Of a stretch of DNA of 15,254 bases, positions 7,029-13,801 are shown piece after piece (position 1 is the first letter of the stretch; every line of letters begins with the position of its first letter). The stretch is taken from positions 1 to 15,254 of the forward strand of contig DHMN01000081.1 of NCBI GenBank assembly GCA_002405805.1, read 5' to 3'. The notes below the pieces were generated by a model. It did not search any database. It worked only from the letters and a program-made list of their open reading frames with translations, and was not told where the DNA came from. The translations under genes were made by a program, and so were the position numbers. The DNA is from Cyanobacteria bacterium UBA4641 (GTDB lineage Bacteria > Cyanobacteriota > Vampirovibrionia > Gastranaerophilales > Gastranaerophilaceae).

Positions 7029-7225
7029 CCCATAAGGTCAAGTTTACCTCCTTTTGAGGTGTTTGAAATATCAGGGTGAAACGGATTATTTCCTGATTTT
7101 TGCATTTGGTTAATAAAATCAAATGAACTTTTTTGTGCTGCTTGAGAATTTCTTGTCTCAAACAGCTTTACAGGCTGAACTGCATAAGTGTATTGTCTTT
7201 TGACTTCTTCAATTGCGTTAAACAT
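7025..7225 (-). CDS. Small protein, 66 residues, unknown function
   Basis: MFNAIEEVKRQYTYAVQPVK begins a polar protein rich in Gln, Asn and Ser (FDFINQMQKSGNNPFHPD in the centre) and ending in GGKLDLMG. An AGAGAGAGA tract about 6 bases before the ATG on the minus strand can serve as a ribosome binding site. There are no cysteines, membrane segments or family motifs that I recognise. Its stop overlaps that of the convergent plus-strand gene by three bases. It lies upstream of no obvious partner, and the nuclease-family gene 80 bp away has its own ribosome binding site and promoter. Confidence 0.55.
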   Translation of the reverse strand: MFNAIEEVKRQYTYAVQPVKLFETRNSQAAQKSSFDFINQMQKSGNNPFHPDISNTSKGGKLDLMG

Positions 7226-7304
7226 AGTTAATCTCTCTCTAGTTTAATAAAGTTTTAGAAAATGTCAAAATTTCAAATGGCGAAAAAATTTGTTACAAAC
7301 TTAA

Positions 7305-7820
7305 CTATTGGTCACTTTCGTGATGGTCGTTGTCTTTCATAAGTTTTGCAAAATCAGAAGGTTTGATGCTTTGTACAAAGTTTTTAAATTCTTGAGCCTC
7401 TTGTTCGTCTTTTGCACTGTCTGTAGAAACTGAACCGTTAGAAAGTACATTTGCGGTTACGTAGATTGGTGCATCAATCCTTATGGCAACTGCGATAGCA
7501 TCGGATGGACGAGAATCAATTTCAATGATTTTACCTTCATCGTTTTCTAAAAAGATTGTTGCGAAATATGTTTCTTTTTCAACATCATTAATTTCGACTT
7601 TGGAAACCTTGTAACCGACCTTGTCAATTATGCTGATAATCAAATCATGAGTCATTGGGCGAGTTACGGATAGATTTTCTATCTTGCGGATGATGGAACT
7701 TGCTTCCGCAGAACCAATCCAAATTGGCAAAGCTCTTCTGTTTTCAGTGTCGTGAAGAACCACGATAGGGGAACCTGTTCTTGTATCAAGGGCAATGCCC
7801 ATAACTTTCATTTCAATCAT
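7305..7820 (-). CDS. Bifunctional nuclease family protein (BFN/DUF151)
   Basis: This 171-residue protein carries a BFN (DUF151) domain over about residues 1-130. Visible signatures are VMGIALDTRTGSPIVVLHD, LPIWIGSAEA (31-40), the RPMTHDL stretch and the hallmark IDSRPSDAIAVAIR (101-114). Members are widespread in bacteria and plants. A plant member has DNase and RNase activity, but the cellular role in bacteria is unclear. The C-terminal 40 residues are acidic and probably flexible. AGAGGTGAG lies just before the ATG on the minus strand. It stands alone, divergent from tRNA-Ser. Confidence 0.92.
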   Translation of the reverse strand: MIEMKVMGIALDTRTGSPIVVLHDTENRRALPIWIGSAEASSIIRKIENLSVTRPMTHDLIISIIDKVGYKVSKVEINDVEKETYFATIFLENDEGKIIEIDSRPSDAIAVAIRIDAPIYVTANVLSNGSVSTDSAKDEQEAQEFKNFVQSIKPSDFAKLMKDNDHHESDQ

Positions 7821-7852
7821 AACTCACCTCTTAGTATTTGATAATATTATAC

Positions 7853-7883
7853 ATTATAAAAAAAAATTTTAAACACTTTTCAA
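7853..7883 (-). promoter_or_regulatory. Likely promoter of the BFN gene
   Basis: On the minus strand, TTGAAA (7883-7878), a 19-bp spacer and TATAAT (7858-7853). A second TATAAT lies at 7851-7846. The -35 shares bases with the -35 of the divergent tRNA promoter (7877-7882). Confidence 0.45.
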
Positions 7884-7905
7884 AAAAAGATGTTTGTGTT
7901 ATAAT
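7877..7905 (+). promoter_or_regulatory. Promoter of tRNA-Ser
   Basis: TTTTCA (7877-7882), 17 bp, perfect TATAAT (7900-7905). Transcription would start near 7912, leaving a short 5' leader before the mature tRNA at 7959. Confidence 0.6.
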
Positions 7906-7958
7906 AGATAACGTAATCAAATTGGCAGGAAAAAGCTCTTTGATTGCGCCGCAGAAAA

Positions 7959-8047
7959 GGAAAAGTGGCCGAGTGGCTTAAGGCGGCACCCTGCTAAGGT
8001 GTTGTATGGGGTAACCTGTACCGAGGGTTCAAATCCCTCCTTTTCCG
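7959..8047 (+). tRNA. tRNA-Ser(GCU)
   Basis: This 89-nt class II tRNA has a perfect 7-bp acceptor stem, GGAAAAG (7959-7965) with CTTTTCC (8040-8046), and discriminator G8047. The anticodon loop CTGCTAA holds anticodon GCT (7993-7995), which reads AGC/AGU serine codons. A long variable arm (around 8000-8022) and the T arm GAGGG-TTCAAAT-CCCTC complete the fold. CCA is not encoded. Confidence 0.97.
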
Positions 8048-8092
8048 TTTTTTAGTTTATATAGCGCATTGAGTGCAAATTATAATCAAAAA

Positions 8093-8116
8093 ACGTCCAT
8101 CTTGTGGACGTCTTTT
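8093..8116 (+). terminator. Terminator after tRNA-Ser
   Basis: ACGTCCA (8093-8099) pairs with TGGACGT (8105-8111) around a 5-nt loop and is followed by CTTTTAT. It lies 46 bases past the tRNA and also faces the end of the minus-strand pilin-like gene. Confidence 0.8.
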
Positions 8117-8172
8117 ATATGTGAGTAATCCTAAAATTAAAATCTTTTTCAGCGGCAAAAATTTCTTGTACG

Positions 8173-9000
8173 CTATTTTATCTTCTTTACAACTTTTTTA
8201 AAATAATCACTATCCGAAACGGCTTTTTGTGTGCAAGTCATACCTACTTGATTTGGTTCACCCAAATTACAATCATTGTATTCGCGATACGATGTGGTCG
8301 GACCTCCGACAGGATATAGCGTTCCCTCTTGAGATTCAAATGCGAAAAAGTCGTACCCGAGACGATTTGGTTTCTCAATACCATTTATGTCAATCATTAC
8401 GCGGCATCCTCTCCAGCCTTCGCGCGCAGGGCAATCGTCAAAAAATATTAACGCTCCGCTTGGGAGCATGAGTTGTCCATCATTGAACGCGCCTTCGTTT
8501 AATGTTCCACTTTTACTCAAATATTTGTAATCATCGGATTTTGAGGCATTGTCATAAAAATCATGGCATCCTGCAGGTGTTTTGGTTGCGTTTCCTCCAA
8601 CATTGTTGCTACAAATTGTTACGTTAGTCATATATTTGGCTAATGTTGTGTGGCGAGTGCTTCCTGCGTAAGTTCTAAAATCAGTTGAAACATCATCTGC
8701 TTCCACCAAACGAATAGCCTGTTGAACCACGGAATAAGATTTTGTAAACTGAGTTTTTAATTTTTTTGCTTTCATTTCGGTCATCAAGTTTGGAATCGTA
8801 ATCGCTGCAATCACTCCAATTATGCCAAGAGTAATTAAAACTTCTGCTAATGTAAAACCAAATAGCGCTTTGGCTTGTGACATGTTTGGGGTTGTCACGT
8901 TTTTCATTTGAAAAATGTTAAAATTTGAAATTTTTGATAATTGTTTTGTTTGTTTTGAATTAGAATTGTTGGTATTTATATTTGATTTTAAATCTGGCAT
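8173..9000 (-). CDS. Type IV pilin-like / type II pseudopilin protein
   Basis: The ATG at 9000 has AAGGAG six bases upstream, so I prefer it to the ATG seven codons earlier. The 275-residue product carries a prepilin motif FGFTLAEVLITLGIIG: cleavage by prepilin peptidase after Gly48, mature residue Phe49, conserved Glu53 at +5, then a hydrophobic helix to about residue 70. The 48-residue leader is unusually long and is polar, rich in Asn, Ser and Lys. The mature C-terminal domain has several cysteines (CSNN, GCHDF, DDCPAREGWRGC, DCNLG, TCTQ), suggesting disulfides, and a D-I-N-G...KPNRLGYDFFAF pattern. It would be exported and assembled into, or prime, a pilus or pseudopilus. No assembly genes are adjacent. 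A divergent XRE repressor and twin palindromes upstream suggest regulated expression. Confidence 0.88.
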   Translation of the reverse strand: MPDLKSNINTNNSNSKQTKQLSKISNFNIFQMKNVTTPNMSQAKALFGFTLAEVLITLGIIGVIAAITIPNLMTEMKAKKLKTQFTKSYSVVQQAIRLVEADDVSTDFRTYAGSTRHTTLAKYMTNVTICSNNVGGNATKTPAGCHDFYDNASKSDDYKYLSKSGTLNEGAFNDGQLMLPSGALIFFDDCPAREGWRGCRVMIDINGIEKPNRLGYDFFAFESQEGTLYPVGGPTTSYREYNDCNLGEPNQVGMTCTQKAVSDSDYFKKVVKKIK

Positions 9001-9033
9001 AAAGTTCTCCTTTTTGTGCATAATACCATTAAT

Positions 9034-9052
9034 TACGTACAGGTAGTACGTA
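9034..9052. promoter_or_regulatory. Palindromic operator 1, pilin/XRE intergenic region
   Basis: TACGTACAGGTAGTACGTA has TACGTA arms with a 7-bp centre. It overlaps the start of the plus-strand TATAAT (9051-9056) and the region where a minus-strand -35 for the pilin gene would fall. Its centre is 34 bp from that of the second copy at 9068-9086. Confidence 0.7.
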
Positions 9053-9067
9053 TAATTTACAAAAATT

Positions 9068-9086
9068 TACGTATACACTGTACGTA
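9068..9086. promoter_or_regulatory. Palindromic operator 2, next to the XRE start codon
   Basis: TACGTATACACTGTACGTA repeats the TACGTA-N7-TACGTA design of operator 1 and ends one base before the XRE ATG at 9088. Binding here would block transcription or translation start of the XRE gene, which suggests autoregulation. Confidence 0.7.
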
Positions 9087-9087
9087 T

Positions 9088-9300
9088 ATGCACGAAGATT
9101 TTTATAAAAATTTAGGGATAAAAATAAAACAGCGTCGCAAAGCCTTGAACCTGACACAGCAGGAATTGGCGGATAAACTTGGAATATCTTTGAATTTTAT
9201 GGGAAAAATCGAAGTTGCATTTTCAAAACCTGCTCTTGATACTCTAATCGAAATTGCTGAAAAACTCGAAACCTCCGTCAGCGACCTGACAAGATTCTAA
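9088..9300 (+). CDS. Small XRE/Cro-type transcriptional regulator
   Basis: I start at the ATG at 9088 (70 residues, MHEDFYKNLGIKIKQRRKAL). An upstream in-frame ATG at 9016 would read through both operators and add a tail outside the domain. The whole protein is one helix-turn-helix domain: LTQQELADKLGISLNFMGKIE is the HTH core and the C-terminus LIEIAEKLETSVSDLTRF is typical of the XRE fold. There is no Shine-Dalgarno sequence. A TATAAT at 9051-9056 would give a leader of about 25 bases occupied by operator 2. It probably represses itself and the divergent pilin-like gene through the twin palindromes. That link is inferred from position only. Confidence 0.85.
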   Translation: MHEDFYKNLGIKIKQRRKALNLTQQELADKLGISLNFMGKIEVAFSKPALDTLIEIAEKLETSVSDLTRF

Positions 9301-9356
9301 CATACGCATGTTTGAACTAAGTGAAAGACAGAATTTTAGTTATTTATCATGAGAAA

Positions 9357-9506
9357 TTACAAGCGGTTTTCTTTATATTGTAATAATTCACAAATTATAT
9401 CCTTTTTTATTACGATGCCATATTCCGGTGCAGTCTTTTTATTCCAATAATCATGATTTTTAAATGCCCCTATAATTATGTGGGTAAAAGTTTTTAAAAT
9501 AAAATA
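9357..9506 (-). pseudogene. Possible gene remnant, 49 open codons without a start
   Basis: Between a TGA (9509-9507) and a TAA (9359-9357) on the minus strand lies an open frame with no ATG or GTG start. It reads like protein: GAFKNHDYWNKKTAPEYG in the middle, then an IVIKKDII stretch and ICELLQYKENRL at the end. Composition and codon use fit a coding origin. I recognise no family. It may be the decayed end of a gene near the integration site, or chance. The rest of 9301-9584 shows only the tRNA promoter. Confidence 0.3.
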
Positions 9507-9515
9507 TCAAAGTAC

Positions 9516-9543
9516 TTGATTTTTTATTTTTACGGAGCATAAT
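9516..9543 (+). promoter_or_regulatory. Likely promoter of the interrupted initiator tRNA gene
   Basis: TTGATT (9516-9521), 16 bp, CATAAT (9538-9543). Transcription would start near 9550, 35 bases before the tRNA 5' half at 9585. This suggests that the fragment is the original chromosomal gene start with its own promoter. Confidence 0.4.
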
Positions 9544-9584
9544 ATAAGTGTTGGGTGTATTTTACTCACGTACAAATTAAATAT

Positions 9585-9623
<39 letters not shown>

Positions 9624-9709
9624 GACTCTTTTAAAATTAGTATCCTTGCTTGATATAATCAGTGTTATTGGTATTTATAAAATACTTACTTTTTGATAAA
9701 AATTATAGG

Positions 9710-9748
9710 GAAGACCTATAATTATTGTAGGTCTATTTATAGGTCTTC
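9710..9748. terminator. Hairpin after the integrase gene with alternative folds
   Basis: GAAGACCTATAA (9710-9721) pairs perfectly with TTATAGGTCTTC (9737-9748). A second TAGGTCT (9728-9734) in the loop can also pair with AGACCTA (9712-9718), so two folds compete. It is probably the terminator of the integrase operon, but could also be part of the recombination site. Confidence 0.5.
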
Positions 9749-9770
9749 TAATCCCCAAATTTTTCATTTT

Positions 9771-11075
9771 TTATGCTCCCCAATCATCCTCTTGCGCAAA
9801 AGTTTTATGAGGTAACATTTCGTCTGGAATATCTTTTTCATTACTATGAAAAATGTGTTTAAATTGTTTGTCTTGAAATTCTGCAAGTTCTTCCAAGTGA
9901 TGTGGCAAAACATGAGTGTAAGTATCTAAAGTTATTCCAATACTACTATGCCCTAGCCAAGCTGAAACTTTTTTAATATCTGCTTTATGTTCAAAGAAAT
10001 TTGTTGCACAAGAATGTCTGAATGAATGTATTTTATGATGTTCAATACCAGCTTCTTCAAGTCTTTTATTAACAAAATCCCTAAATGTTGTATCACAAAT
10101 GAAATAACCATCTTCTCTTGCAAAAACTAGGTCTAAATCTCTATGATATTTAGCACCAAAACGCATCTTATTTTCAGCTTGTATACTTCTTACTCTGCGT
10201 AAGATTTTATAAACTATGTCTGATATTGGTATTGTACGATTTGATGTTTTAGTTTTTGTTGAATCAATAATTTCTTTTTTATATTTATATTTTGAGTTAT
10301 TGTCATTATTTGGTACAGCTTGTAATTGTTGTGCAATTCTTATTTCTCGTTTTTCAAAATTAACTTTAGACCATTGTAAACCCAATGCTTCGCCTAATCT
10401 TGTCCCTACACAAAGAAAAAACACTATAAGCATATCCCATTGTGTACCTTTTTCTATACAGTATTTGAAAAATTTATTATAATCTTCTTGTGTTAGTATT
10501 TCCGTTTCTTTTTTTGTGCATTTTGGATAGTTTGCTTTTTTATTAGGATTTTCTTTTATAATTTCATTTTTATATGCACATTCAAGCATTCTATTTACAA
10601 CCGCACGAATATTTTTAACGGTTTTTGGGTCAAGAGTTCCACCTTTACCGTTATTCTTTTTTAGACAATCATTATAAAATTTTGTAAGTCTTAGACCTGT
10701 AAGACTTTTTAATGGACGATGTCCTAAACCTGGAATGATGTGTTTATCCAAAATACTTCTATCATCACTAATAGTTGTAACTTTAACATGGACAATGACA
10801 AAATTTTCAAACCAAGTATTTGCCCATTGTGCGACTGTACAGTTTTCTGAAATTTCATCAGAACATCTACCCTCTAATTCTGCTTTCCATTTTTTGTACG
10901 CAATTAAACATTCTTCTTTGGTTTTTCTGGAAAAAGATTTTATTTTACTTTTACCAAATTCGTCATGATAAGTAACTTTATATTCAATGTATTTGCCGTC
11001 AGTACTTTTCGCAAAACAGCCCTCACCATTTTTGCGTTTAGGTCTTTTTATTTTTGGAGTCAAATCTTTAGCCAT
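9771..11075 (-). CDS. int: Tyrosine recombinase / phage-type integrase
   Basis: This 434-residue protein catalyses site-specific integration and excision. The ATG at 11075 is preferred over two earlier ones because AGGAG lies seven bases before it. Residues about 1-65 are basic and form an arm-binding domain. Residues 80-170 are the SAM-like core-binding domain (TVAQWANTWFE..). The catalytic domain follows, with Arg226 (GTRLGEALGLQW), a candidate beta-hairpin Lys near 274-276, His350 and Arg353 (HSFRHSC), His376 (WLGHSS) and nucleophile Tyr386 (DTYTH). All catalytic residues are present, so it should be active. The C-terminal tail after 395 is acidic. The gene start overlaps the end of the serine recombinase gene by eight bases. 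The gene end points at the tRNA half-site it probably recognises. Confidence 0.96.
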   Translation of the reverse strand: MAKDLTPKIKRPKRKNGEGCFAKSTDGKYIEYKVTYHDEFGKSKIKSFSRKTKEECLIAYKKWKAELEGRCSDEISENCTVAQWANTWFENFVIVHVKVTTISDDRSILDKHIIPGLGHRPLKSLTGLRLTKFYNDCLKKNNGKGGTLDPKTVKNIRAVVNRMLECAYKNEIIKENPNKKANYPKCTKKETEILTQEDYNKFFKYCIEKGTQWDMLIVFFLCVGTRLGEALGLQWSKVNFEKREIRIAQQLQAVPNNDNNSKYKYKKEIIDSTKTKTSNRTIPISDIVYKILRRVRSIQAENKMRFGAKYHRDLDLVFAREDGYFICDTTFRDFVNKRLEEAGIEHHKIHSFRHSCATNFFEHKADIKKVSAWLGHSSIGITLDTYTHVLPHHLEELAEFQDKQFKHIFHSNEKDIPDEMLPHKTFAQEDDWGA

Positions 11076-11652
11076 TAGCATTCTCCTCTCTAACAAATTT
11101 GTAGAATGCATATTCGCTAATATTTAACTCGCGTATAGCAACATTTGATTTGATTTCACGATTAAGCCATTTCTTGTAAACTTCACTAAAATTTGCAGGC
11201 TTTTCAATTTGTTTTCTGCCTTTGTACTTGCCTAATTTTTTAGCAACGGCAATTCCATCTCGCTGTCTTTCTAATAGATTTGCACGTTCAAACTCATAAA
11301 TTGCACCTAAAAATGTAATCATAAGTTTCCCGAAATTACTTGAAGTATCAATACTTTCTTTAAGACTAAAAAGCCCTACTCCCTTGTTATTAAGACATTC
11401 TATAATATCCAACAAATCTTTAGTATTACGAGCAAGCCTTGATAAATCTTTGACATAGACAGTATCGCCCTCTCTTACGTACTCTAACAGAGCTTGTAAT
11501 TGTGGACGTTGTGTATTTTTACCGCTCACTTTTTCTTCAAAAACTTTGTCTAACTTAAAATCTTGCAATAAAGATTTTTGACTTTCTGTGTTTTGTTCAA
11601 TTGTGCTAACCCTAATGTACCCGACTTTTTGCCCTTTTGTCATTCCGTTCAT
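11068..11652 (-). CDS. Serine recombinase (resolvase/invertase family)
   Basis: This 194-residue small serine recombinase starts MNGMTKGQKVGYIRVSTIEQ, with nucleophile Ser16 in the YIRVST motif. The catalytic Arg region DLSRLARNTKDLL and the dimer helix E (FGKLMITFLGAIYEFERANL, then LERQRDGIAVAKKLGKYKGR) follow. A C-terminal helix-turn-helix (about 155-190) binds DNA. Length and layout match Tn3-type resolvases and DNA invertases. AAAGGAG lies 11 bases before the first ATG. The last codons overlap the integrase start, so the two are co-translated. It may resolve dimers, invert DNA or control the element. Possible sites lie in the palindromic DNA upstream of it. Confidence 0.95.
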   Translation of the reverse strand: MNGMTKGQKVGYIRVSTIEQNTESQKSLLQDFKLDKVFEEKVSGKNTQRPQLQALLEYVREGDTVYVKDLSRLARNTKDLLDIIECLNNKGVGLFSLKESIDTSSNFGKLMITFLGAIYEFERANLLERQRDGIAVAKKLGKYKGRKQIEKPANFSEVYKKWLNREIKSNVAIRELNISEYAFYKFVREENANG

Positions 11653-12423
11653 TGTTGTAAAATCTCCTTTTACTTACTTTTAAGATGAAGAGTGTTTGAA
11701 GTAAAGACATCATCACTGAAATGACTGAAAAATAAAAATTTAAGTCTATTCAGGGAGTTTTAAACGCCAAAATTTCCCACGTTTAGAGTGTACCCTACAA
11801 CGTGATAAAACTTAATCAATTAAGATTAAGTTGCGACTATTTAAAACTCCCAAGATAAAGTGCAGACTAGTCATAAATATCAACCTTATACCTACTATCA
11901 GGTGTGCTGGCTCTAAATGTTTATTACCTTGTAGAGCGACGATGTGTTCTCATCATCATTATTATATTAACCTTGAACCATTGTTTTAGTGACCGTGGCA
12001 TCTGGTTCTACTGCCGGAGCGTTTTACAAAACTGCAAAATCTAGCCTACATATTCATGATACAAATTTTTTAAATCCTCGTCAATAAAACTTGAAGATTT
12101 GTAAACTTTTTATGTTTCTCTCACAAAACAGTACATTTAATTGCGCCTAAAATCTTCTTTTGGATAGTGCTATAATTTACTTTTGACAATATTCTCTACA
12201 TAATCATCGGTTAAATAAGCAAAATTTTATTTGTTGCTCATCAATCTCTCTACTAATACTCTTAAAATACTTTAGCTTTAATTGGGGTTAAACATTATCA
12301 TGATAATATTCTCAGTATATTCACTAATGATTTTATATGTATTACTATTTTCTATACGATAATAAGAGTAATTTTTATAATAATCTTATTTTATTCTTTT
12401 TCTTTCCGCCCCACCTAAAATTT
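11653..12423. other. About 770-bp non-coding region upstream of the recombinase genes
   Basis: No conventional gene is seen. The resolvase-proximal part holds the tandem 9-bp repeat ACTGAAATG-ACTGAAA (11715-11730) and a nested palindrome (11753-11851, listed separately). From about 11890 to 12060 the sequence is visibly richer in G+C than its surroundings. It holds short hairpins: GCTCTA (11909-11914) with TAGAGC (11932-11937), GAACCA (11975-11980) with TGGTTC (12003-12008), and CCG-tg-GCA with TGCCGG. From 12061 to 12423 it is AT-rich with no clear feature beyond a weak AATAAGA/TCTTATT hairpin (12361-12390). Resolvase sites, a structured RNA or an origin are all possible. Confidence 0.5.
11753..11851. 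repeat. Nested inverted repeat able to form a three-way junction
   Basis: Outer arms GGGAGTTTTAAA (11753-11764) and TTTAAAACTCCC (11840-11851) are perfect over 12 bp. Inside lie two further hairpins: CACGTT (11778-11783) with AACGTG (11799-11804), and AACTTAATC (11809-11817) with GATTAAGTT (11824-11832), a 9-bp stem with a 6-nt loop. All three stems are compatible, giving a cloverleaf-like fold in RNA or single-stranded DNA on either strand. No target-site duplication is evident at its edges. Confidence 0.75.
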
Positions 12424-12906
12424 TTAATAATATCTTTTTTGCCATTCCTTAAACTCAAAATTATTTATTAACTTATTATAAGTTTCCTCTAATATATCCA
12501 ATAACAGGGCATGTTCTTTATAAGAATATCTTTCTAATTTGGGAATGTTTATTCCATTTTTAAACTTTACAATAACCGTAAAATCTTTTAAGTCGTCATG
12601 TGTAAATTCAGTTTTACCTTGTTCAATAAAATCTTTTACATAATCTTGTGACAGTTGTTTAATTTTTTCTATTGTTTGTTGTTCTGCTTTTACCTTTTCT
12701 AGTGTTGTGTTTCTAGACTCAATATAGTTTTTTCGTAAAAATAATATAATACAAACAAATACAAAAGCTATTAATGACCAAAATAATATAGAGATAAAAT
12801 CTTTAAAAATTGGAAAAGTTGACATAAATGACTCTATTAAATGAAAAATTTCACTTAATACCCCAATTAAAATTATTGCCAATATTGTTTCAACGACTGC
12901 GAACAT
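12424..12906 (-). CDS. Membrane protein with two N-terminal helices, unknown function
   Basis: This 160-residue protein has two predicted membrane segments, about 4-24 (VETILAIILIGVLSEIF) and 37-57 (ISILFWSLIAFVFVCIILFL). They are followed by a charged, probably coiled-coil stretch (60-95) and a small soluble domain ending in EFKEWQKRYY. No signal peptidase site or known domain is recognised. AAAGGAG lies six bases before the ATG. It starts 20 bases after the glycosylase-like gene and is almost certainly co-transcribed with it. Two-helix proteins beside nucleic-acid-acting proteins are a common layout in defence systems, where the membrane part is often the effector. That reading is inference only. 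Confidence 0.8.
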   Translation of the reverse strand: MFAVVETILAIILIGVLSEIFHLIESFMSTFPIFKDFISILFWSLIAFVFVCIILFLRKNYIESRNTTLEKVKAEQQTIEKIKQLSQDYVKDFIEQGKTEFTHDDLKDFTVIVKFKNGINIPKLERYSYKEHALLLDILEETYNKLINNFEFKEWQKRYY

Positions 12907-12926
12907 AAATTACTCCTTTTATGTTT

Positions 12927-13700
12927 TTATTTATTACATAATGAGAAATTATTACAATACTCTTTTATTACGCATTCATAACATTTAGGTTTTGCGGTAC
13001 AAATTTCACCATATCCTTTGGAACAATAATTCCATAATAAGTAATCCATTTTTACCTGACTTATACTAATTTCAGCAGAAAGTCGCCTAAATTTTTCGAT
13101 TATTTTATAATCAGATTTTGATTGAATTAAATTTAATCTATCTTCACCAACGATTCTTTTTATATGAACATCAGGCTTAATTATATCTATACCAACATTT
13201 CTCAAATATTCGCAGACTAATGCAACTCCTGCATATTTTAATTTATAGGTACTATTACTATCCGCAAGTAATTTGACAATGTTTGCAGGGGTGCTATGCG
13301 TTATAAATTTATCTAAACTACCATATTTATCTTCAATTTTTTCAAAGGTCTCTATATTGTTTTTCAAAAAAGTCATTTGGTTCTTGGTTGTATATGGGCT
13401 ATAACATTTTAATTCCCTAATTTTTTCAATTAAAATTTCAGGAGCAATTTCTTTTAATCTATCTTTTTCAAAATTACTGAACAAGGAATCTAATTCTGTT
13501 TGATGTGCTTTAATATTTTTCCAAGACACTAAAGCACTTAATTGAGCATACACAAATCCTTTTAGATGTTCTTGAAAACTAAAACATTTGCCATTATTTC
13601 TGGCATTAACAGCTTCAATAATTGTTTGGTCAATATCTTCAACTTTGTCTTTTAAATAATCATTCAAAGTTTCAAACATCTTTTTATAGTTTTTGTTCAT
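12927..13700 (-). CDS. HhH-GPD / endonuclease III-like DNA glycosylase with Fe-S cluster
   Basis: This 257-residue protein shows the endonuclease III/MutY superfamily layout. There is an N-terminal helical part (FQEHLKGFVYAQLSALVSW, 42-60) and a helix-hairpin-helix region LKYAGVALVCEYLRNVG (154-170). The catalytic Asp177 follows in KPDVHIKRIVG. At the C-terminus is a four-cysteine cluster loop, Cys234-X5-Cys240-X2-Cys243-X5-Cys249. The hairpin lacks the Lys of bifunctional glycosylase/lyases (GVGRKTA in EndoIII), so a single-function glycosylase or a binding-only role is likely. The cluster spacing X5-X2-X5 differs slightly from the usual X6-X2-X5. It is divergent enough that a house-keeping repair role is doubtful. 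It leads an operon with the membrane protein and faces an XRE regulator across a palindrome. Confidence 0.8.
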   Translation of the reverse strand: MNKNYKKMFETLNDYLKDKVEDIDQTIIEAVNARNNGKCFSFQEHLKGFVYAQLSALVSWKNIKAHQTELDSLFSNFEKDRLKEIAPEILIEKIRELKCYSPYTTKNQMTFLKNNIETFEKIEDKYGSLDKFITHSTPANIVKLLADSNSTYKLKYAGVALVCEYLRNVGIDIIKPDVHIKRIVGEDRLNLIQSKSDYKIIEKFRRLSAEISISQVKMDYLLWNYCSKGYGEICTAKPKCYECVIKEYCNNFSLCNK

Positions 13701-13714
13701 AACACGCCACTCCC

Positions 13715-13742
13715 ACTATAAATTCTGTAAATCAATTTACAA
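13715..13742 (-). promoter_or_regulatory. Promoter of the glycosylase operon with embedded palindromic operator
   Basis: On the minus strand, TTGTAA (13742-13737), 16 bp, TATAGT (13720-13715). TGTAAATCAATTTACA (13726-13741), with perfect 7-bp arms around CA, covers most of the -35 and the spacer. Binding there would repress the operon. The divergent XRE protein is the obvious candidate ligand. Confidence 0.6.
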
Positions 13743-13801
13743 TAGATTAACTCTCTTGTCAATGTGTGTAACTCCTACTCAAAATATATTAAGGTGGAAC
13801 T

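Noticed and set aside
11753..11851. Miniature transposable element (MITE) or retron RNA
   Set aside because: Perfect terminal repeats fit a MITE, but there is no target duplication. No reverse transcriptase is present for a retron. Kept only as an unexplained structure.
12061..12423. Hidden gene in the AT-rich gap
   Set aside because: Stops occur often in all frames I read, and no ribosome binding site with an open frame is found.
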